Assembly: GCF_040954645.1 (NCBI RefSeq)
Contig: NC_092808.1
Coordinates: forward strand, 17,055,383 to 17,119,382
Length of the DNA: 64,000 nucleotides
Origin: Diabrotica undecimpunctata
Lineage: Eukaryota; Arthropoda; Insecta; Coleoptera; Chrysomelidae
Reading direction: 5' to 3'
The notes beneath the pieces are model-generated. The model was not told the origin of the DNA. It was given only the letters and a program-made list of their open reading frames with translations, and ran no database searches. Made by a program: the position numbers and the translations under genes. Each line of letters starts with the position of its first letter. Position 1 is the stretch's first letter. Positions 58,650-64,000 of this stretch are shown piece by piece.

Positions 58650-59720
58650 CAAACCCTACCTGCCTGTCCTTCGTGCCACAAGTACACGTGAGCGGTTTCA
58701 CTTGTTAGGTTGTGAATATTCAAAAACACTCCACATTCTGCGCAGTTTCCATCCGCTAACTTCCCGATTCATTCTAGGTAGGCCCTGAAAGAGCCGTGTC
58801 GTGTTAGGAACTGGGTGAAAAGTAGTTAGTGTCTCTGTCGCCGTATTTCATCCAGTCTGCAATATTTGGAATTAATACCCTCATCCAGGCTGCTCTATGC
58901 TCGTTGCACGTGCTACCCTTAGCAGTGCTTTTCTTTGGGCTTTTTCTAGCCTAAAATTCTTGACGTTAAGCACTTGTTGCCTTATTGGTGTCTCATAGAG
59001 CAAGGTAGAGTGGACCACTTTCATTAAAATTCTCCCTTTGGCAGTCCCTGGTCCTCCCACATTAGGCATAATTCATGTCAGCGCCGAAGTTCTCTCCACT
59101 GCCTTGCGAACGACGTACTTCACGTGCTCACCAAGGTTTGGCTTCGTATCTAGGACTACCCCTTAAGTACTTCACTTTTTTGGCAGGTGCCAAAAGTCTC
59201 CCTCCTGTGCAAAAACTATATGGTCTCTGGACCTCGTACCCTTGAGGATCATAGCTTCAGTCTTCTCGGTCGTCAGTATGAGGTTCCTGCTTGACATCTA
59301 CGTCTTCACTTAACTGAGGGCTCGGTTCGCTCTATGCATGATTGACCATTTTTCGTTGTGCTCCACCAGCACCACTAAGTCGTCCGCATACGCTATTGCC
59401 TGTACACCAATGCCCAGGTCGGCCTCCAAAATCTCGTTGTAAAGAACATTCCAAAGCAGTGGCCCCAGAACGGAGCCCTGCGTGGTCCTCATAGAGTTAC
59501 CCCTCGTAATATTGATGCACCTATCCGTGAAGTAATTCCAAGTTCTGCAGATAGGGAGATATCCCCAAGTCGCCCAGTAGTCTGACAATAATTTTCCAGT
59601 TAGCACTAGCTACATCTGATAAATCAATGTTGGTTGGAATTGTGTTAATACAAGCGTAAGTACTAATTAAATCCAGAATTTCTATATTCTTAAATAGTCG
59701 ACACATATCCAGTTTAGATT
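58650..59720 (-). mobile_element. R1-clade LINE, decayed
   Basis: Minus strand: T-T-Q-G-S-V-L-G-P-L-L-W-N-V-L-Y, I-A-Y-A-D-D-L-V-V-L-V (59310-59606, catalytic box intact). Then N-V-G-G-P-G-T-A-K-G-R-I-L, LLYETPIRQQVLNVKNFRLE, Q-R-K-A-L-L-R-V-A (58881-59069), and further down a C-T-C-G zinc-like word near 58690. It is typical of R1/LOA ORF2 and full of stops. Confidence 0.75.
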
Positions 59721-60025
59721 TAGATTATATATGTAATTTGGAATTTGGATTAGATCATAATTTTTTTTGATCTACCCTTGTATAATTAGTTTATTATCAG
59801 ACCTGAAAAAAAGTAAATTGCACCTCGTAAATTTATCTAAAGTATATATAGAGCTACTCAGTACGCACGATCATGAATTATATCGCAACAGAACAGTTTA
59901 ATCGCCACCACTGACTGTGTGAAGAGATCGCAACAGACGGGTACGAATAGATTTTGACTTGGGGTCATTAGTAGGTATTTATTTTTTAATCCTACAGTAA
60001 CTTCTAAGAGTGACAAAATAGAAAA
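59721..60025 (+). other. 5' flank of first exon D
   Basis: TATATATA (59843-59850) and CTCAGTACG (59857-59865) are present but only about 17 bp apart, too close for a standard TATA-Inr pair. The 5' UTR probably starts near 59860. Confidence 0.3.
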
Positions 60026-60238
60026 ATGACAGCCTTGAAGCACTCAGACGGTAGAAACCCACATTATAAGGAAAACTATACACCTATTGTGTTATTTATA
60101 GCAGTGTTATCCCTCAATGTTTTTTCTTTCCAACATTTTCTTAAACTAGGGGAACATTTGAAAGGGAAGGTGTACTTTGGAGAACAAATTGAATATATGG
60201 ATAAATACAAATATTGTTTTTTCACATTATGGACCTTT
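60026..60238 (+). CDS. AIG1/ADTRP (FAR-17a) family first exon D
   Basis: A 71-codon first exon with a longer hydrophilic N-terminus. It has a hydrophobic segment TPIVLFIAVLSLNVFSF (residues 19-35) and K-Y-C-F-F-T-L-W-T-F at a GTAAGT donor in phase 0. Thr67 is the candidate catalytic residue. It lies 16.6 kb downstream of the second exon at 43317, so it cannot splice to it in cis; its partner must be beyond 64000. It is the most diverged of the four. Confidence 0.65.
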
Positions 60239-60899
60239 GTAAGTATTAAATAGTTCGTAAATGTATGTGTAATATCTAGTAAGTTGAGTGCATCTGCATT
60301 ATGTACTGAAGTGTAAACAAAATCGATTTAAAAAAGTCTTTTTATCTTTTCTTTGTAGATATTATTATAAAGTTTTAAGTACTTTTTAAATTGTTTTTAA
60401 AACTACAAAATGTACTATTTTATTTTCTGACTGATGTTTCAAGTTCTTCTTCTCTCTATCCACTGTTTTAAGTGCAAATGTACTGAAATATTGGCTTCGT
60501 CAGATTATTATCAAACTTACGCTGAACTATCTGTTTGGAAACATAATAAACAGCATAAAATAAATAATAGGAAACTTTTTGTTTGATAAATTTACTAGAA
60601 TTTTGTTGTTGCATTAATAGATATAAATCACTAATGCTTCTGATTATTTATCTATCATAATAACTAATATATTATTTGGGAAATACAAACGCAATTAGAA
60701 ATACTTTATTTTTTGACGTTTAGTTTTGTTTTTTAATATTTGTTCAATAATTTGCTTAATTTTTCAAAAATTTTATATTTTGGAAACTATTTCCGTTCAG
60801 ATCGGATTTGTTTCCATTCTAAACACTATTTTCATCTAACAAGGTTCTAAAACTACTGTCCTGTGTCTAATTTAAATATTATGTTTGTATGGGATTTGT
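60239..60899 (+). other. Intron after first exon D
   Basis: AT-rich; no second-exon-like sequence with W-L-N-H-x-x-H is visible here or up to 64000. Confidence 0.45.
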
Positions 60900-62629
60900 A
60901 TGGGAATTCACATTTTTAATTAACAAATGTTTGTCGTTTGGTTTTCCACTCCGGAAATCATTTTCAAGAACGATTATTATACAAATTCTGAAAAATGTAT
61001 AACTTAAGTTTTTATTATTGGTTACCTCATTTCAAAATTGACATGCTGGACCTCGATCTCGTAGGTAAACAGCATATAATGGCTGTACAAAATTTGAGAG
61101 TGGTGTTTTTACCCTAGGAATATGAAAATCTGACTGTTTTTGTTTATTTTTTTTTATTTATTTATGCCTCAACCTCATAGGGTCATTGGCGTTGTACAAT
61201 TTAGAGTTTTACAGTTTATTTAGTACATTTATGGAATATAAGTATGATTCAAATTTTTCATATCAGTTCCGTCACTTAATATTACCTGTAAGGTATCTTG
61301 ACAAGCTGATGAAATGATTCTCGGTCGGCAGCTAGATGAAACAGTTCCTCGACCGTTCGACCTGTCCATTGTCTAATGTTACGCAGCCAGGACAGTTGTT
61401 TTCTTCCGACCCAACGTTTTCCTTCGATTTTGCCCTGAATGATTAACCGGAGTAAGCGATATTTAGGTCCTCTCATTATATGACCAAAGTATTGGACCTT
61501 TCTCATTTTGGTGATGTTGATCAATTCTCGCTCTTTGTGCACGGTCTCTAGCACGCGTTCGTTAGATATGTGTGCTGTCCACGGGATTCTGAGCATGCGA
61601 CGGTAACACCATAACTCAAACGCTTCTAATTTGTTGAGATTTTTTATTTTTGTTGTACAGAATTCCAGGGGGACTTCTCCAGCTGCACAGTGTAAACTTT
61701 CAGTAGGGCTAGTATAAAAGGCACCTAGTATGGTTCCCAAAGCACTATTTTGTATTCGATCTAGTTGATTTATGATATATGGTTTTGCTGAATCATAAAT
61801 AATACAAGAGTAATCGAGTTTGGGCCTGATTAATGACTTGTACATAAGGGTCAGTGTTTTACTGTCTGCTCCCCACGTGTTGTATGCAACAGTTTTTATA
61901 ATGTTAAGTGCAGATTGACACGTACTTTTTAGATCATGAATGTGGTGGTTCCAGGATAATCTGTTGTCAAATGTTATGCCTAGACATTTAATTTTCTCAA
62001 CATATTTTATTTCTTTATTAAATAGTTTTAATTCTGGAGTGATATAACTTCTTTTTTTTTTGAAAATAACATAGCCTTTGATTTTGTTGTTGATAAATGA
62101 AGACCTGTGGAATGTGTCCATAATTCGAGGTTCCATAGCACTTTCTGTAGATGGGTCTGAAGGGTTTTATCATGTATCCCCTTAACAAAAATGATTAAGT
62201 CATCTACAAAGAGTCTAGTTTTTACTGGTAGGTCACAAGTTGAGATAATATTATTTATTGCAATAAGAAATGGGGAGACGCTTAAATTAGATCCTTGGGG
62301 AATTCCGTTTTTTTGAATTTTTGTATTAGATGACGTACCGTGATTTTGTTTATTTTAAAATATACAAAACAGACAGAATTTGATATTCCCGTGTGTATTT
62401 CAAAATACACAAAAACAGTGAGAATTTGATATTCCACGAGTAAAAACACCACCGGCAGATTTTTTCAGCCATTTACATGCTGTTTGTCTACGAGATCGAG
62501 GTCAGGCATGTCAATTTTCAGAAATCTTTTTTGAAAACGATTTCCGGTGTCGAAATCGAAACATCAAACATTTGTTAATTAAAAATGTGATTTTCATTAC
62601 AACCAATAATTGTGGCTAAATCCCATCAT
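60900..62629. repeat. Inverted arms (about 230 bp) enclosing LINE pieces
   Basis: 60900-61145 and 62405-62629 are imperfect reverse complements: ACATTTTTAATTAACAAATG, CATGCTGGACCTCGATCTCG and GTGTTTTTAC words on the left recur inverted on the right. The outer motif ATTTAGCCACAATTATTGG on the right resembles family P. It is probably a fold-back element into which LINEs inserted, or two inverted MITE copies. Confidence 0.65.
61265..62340 (-). mobile_element. Chimeric LINE: jockey-type RT joined to RTE-like C-terminus
   Basis: Minus strand, 62340-62140: G-I-P-Q-G-S-N-L-S-V-S-P-F and R-L-F-V-D-D-L-I-I-F (catalytic A-D-D now V-D-D), jockey type. After a frameshift a 284-codon open frame (62136-61282) runs C-L-G-I-T-F-D-N-R-L-S-W-N, LIRPKLDYSCIIYDSAKPYI and A-A-G-E-V-P-L-E-F, still jockey type. 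Without a stop it then becomes KIKNLNKLEAFELWCYRRML, Q-Y-F-G-H-I-M-R-G and GKIEGKRWVGRKQLSWLRNI, the RTE-like tail seen at 57345. The join is near 61650. Confidence 0.75.
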
Positions 62630-63500
62630 CATCATCAATCAGCCAATCTCGTCCACTGCTGGCCATAGGCCTCCCTCAGTTCTTTCCAGTGTTTTATACA
62701 CTGGGCCGCTTGTAGCCAGTTTCCCGCTACACGTTTTATATCATCGGTCCATCTAGTCGGTGGTCGTCCTTGGCTTCTTTTATAGTTTCTGGGCCTCCAT
62801 TCCATAATACGTCTTGTCCACCGTCCATCTTGTGTTCTGGCTAAGTGCCCTGCCCAGTTTCACTTAAGCGTCGTGGTTCTTTCGATGACGTCTTGAACTC
62901 CTAATCTTTGCTTGATTTGTTGGTTTGTTATGTGGTCTTGAAGGCTCACGTTCAGCATTGCACGTTCCATGGCTCGTTGTGTAACTCTAGTTTATTCGCA
63001 GATTTTTGCGTGACTGTTAAAGTCTCTGCTCCATAAGTATGTACAGGCAAAACACATTGGTTATAAACCTTTCGCTTGAGACACATGGGAATTGAACTTT
63101 TAGAATATGGCTTAATTTGCCAAATGCTGCCCATGTCAGGCCTATTCACCTCTGTATTTCATGTGTTTGATTGTCTCTGCTTATTTTGAACTCTCGTCCC
63201 ATATATTTGTAAGTGTCTGTTTGTTGTATGGTATAATTGTCTATAGTTATATTTCTACTCATTACGAGATTTGTCATAAGTTTAGTTTTCTCAAAGTTTA
63301 TCTTTAATCCTGCTCTTTCAGACAGACTTTTAAGCGAATGTATCATAGAAACTGTATCCTGTAAGTTATCTGCGATTAATACAACATCTGCAAACCTTAG
63401 ATGATTTAATCTTTCTCCATCTATATTGATGCCCATATCTTGCCATTTAGTGTTCTTAAATATTGACTCTAGAGCTGCCGTGAACAATTTGCATAAAATC
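62629..63500 (-). mobile_element. RTE-like LINE 3' half
   Basis: Minus strand: L-R-F-A-D-V-V-L-I-A-D-N-L-Q (one catalytic Asp codon lost from F-A-D-D), K-I-N-F-E-K-T-K-L-M-T-N-L, Y-K-Y-M-G-R-E-F-K-I, NQCVLPVHTYGAETLTVTQK, then a frameshifted tail G-R-P-P-T-R-W-T-D-D-I-K and an (ATC)n tail at 62624-62634. Confidence 0.8.
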
Positions 63501-64000
63501 CCTAAATCTCATACAAACATAATATTTAAATTTACATCTAAGTGTATAAGACACTTTACTTTGAGCTCATTACCGATCCAACTTTTCCTTTCCTGATCTA
63601 TTTATTTCATATTTAGCTTGTACCTTTTCTTTGCTGTTAATGTTTTCGATATTTTTTTGGTCTGTCTATCTAATCAGCCAATAACATCCATCTTTGGACA
63701 TCCCCCCATGTTTTCTTGTTTTTTCATTAGAATGTACAATAATGTTTTTACGGGTATTGCCATTTTTGCCAGGTGTTTCATTATTCTTCATTTCAATAAA
63801 ATAATAATAAAAACGTTTATTGCGTTAATATAATTTACATTTCACACCTAAGATATAGATATTAGCAAGATATTTCAAACCTCAGATATATTAGCTTTCT
63901 TTCTTGATCGCTTCTGCACCGCCTACTGGTTGAACTGTTTCCTTTCGGACTTTGGATTTTTCTGTCATGGACTCCTTGGCTTCTTTTTCTTTTCAACATC
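63501..64000. other. No gene firmly recognised
   Basis: AT-rich to 63890. At 63895-64000 the minus strand has a Lys/Glu-rich open stretch (E-A-K-E-S-M-T-E-K-S-K-V...A-E-A-I-K-K-E-S-stop) with lower AT content. It could be the end of a minus-strand gene that enters from the right, but an upstream stop at 63994-63996 and the lack of a clear acceptor leave it unproven. Confidence 0.3.

Noticed and set aside
63895..64000. Lys/Glu-rich minus-strand frame as the end of a gene
   Set aside because: An in-frame stop lies just upstream and no acceptor with a pyrimidine tract is visible; needs sequence beyond the window.

Overview
This is a TE-dense, AT-rich nuclear window from an animal, most likely an insect and perhaps a beetle. 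The reasons are the intron-bearing genes, the many RTE-like, jockey/R1-like and Penelope-like retroelements, the Tc1, mariner, piggyBac and DUF7869-like DNA transposons, and the long (TA)n tracts. No bacterial gene organisation is present. Most of the sequence is decayed or nested mobile DNA. All family names come from reading translations by eye; no database search was run.

The host genes are few. A partial tRNA-Asp(GTC) lies at the left edge, minus strand. Five plus-strand exons look like the FAR-17a/AIG1/ADTRP family of membrane hydrolases. Four are alternative-looking first exons, at 7317, 27019, 34992 and 60026. Each encodes a start Met, a hydrophobic segment, the motif F/Y-x-T-x-W-N/T-F and a phase-0 GTAAGT donor. 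One second exon, at 43317, continues exactly from that motif and carries N-H-x-x-H. Three first exons lie upstream of that single second exon. The fourth lies downstream of it and must use an exon beyond the window.

Layout: 1-7.3 kb holds tRNA-Asp, a decayed DDE transposase and a psq/CENP-B-type gene broken by a LINE and a MITE. 7.3-27 kb is first exon 1, a Tc1 element, LINE debris, a 2.7 kb TG...CA element and a 1.9 kb Penelope-like palindrome, the last two embedded in (TA)n. 27-35 kb is first exons 2 and 3 with DDE and LINE remnants. 35.2-39.4 kb is a TIR transposon encoding a DUF7869-like protein. 39.5-43.2 kb is a jockey/R1-like LINE split by an RTE-like LINE. 43.3 kb is the shared second exon. 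44-51 kb is a nest: one LINE interrupted by a second DUF7869-like transposon and by a solo LTR that is itself interrupted by another LINE. 54-55 kb is a 402-bp tandem repeat whose minus strand carries a canonical hammerhead ribozyme core in every unit, the layout of an animal retrozyme. 56-64 kb is LINE fragments, a third DUF7869-like remnant and first exon 4.

The strongest candidates for new biology are three. The first is the hammerhead tandem repeat, which shares the window with a Penelope-like element of the kind proposed to mobilise such units. The second is the pair of complete DUF7869-like elements with 30-bp TIRs and 4-bp AT-only target duplications, one of them validated because its removal restores the interrupted reverse-transcriptase frame. 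The third is the array of first exons, each supplying its own copy of the proposed catalytic threonine.
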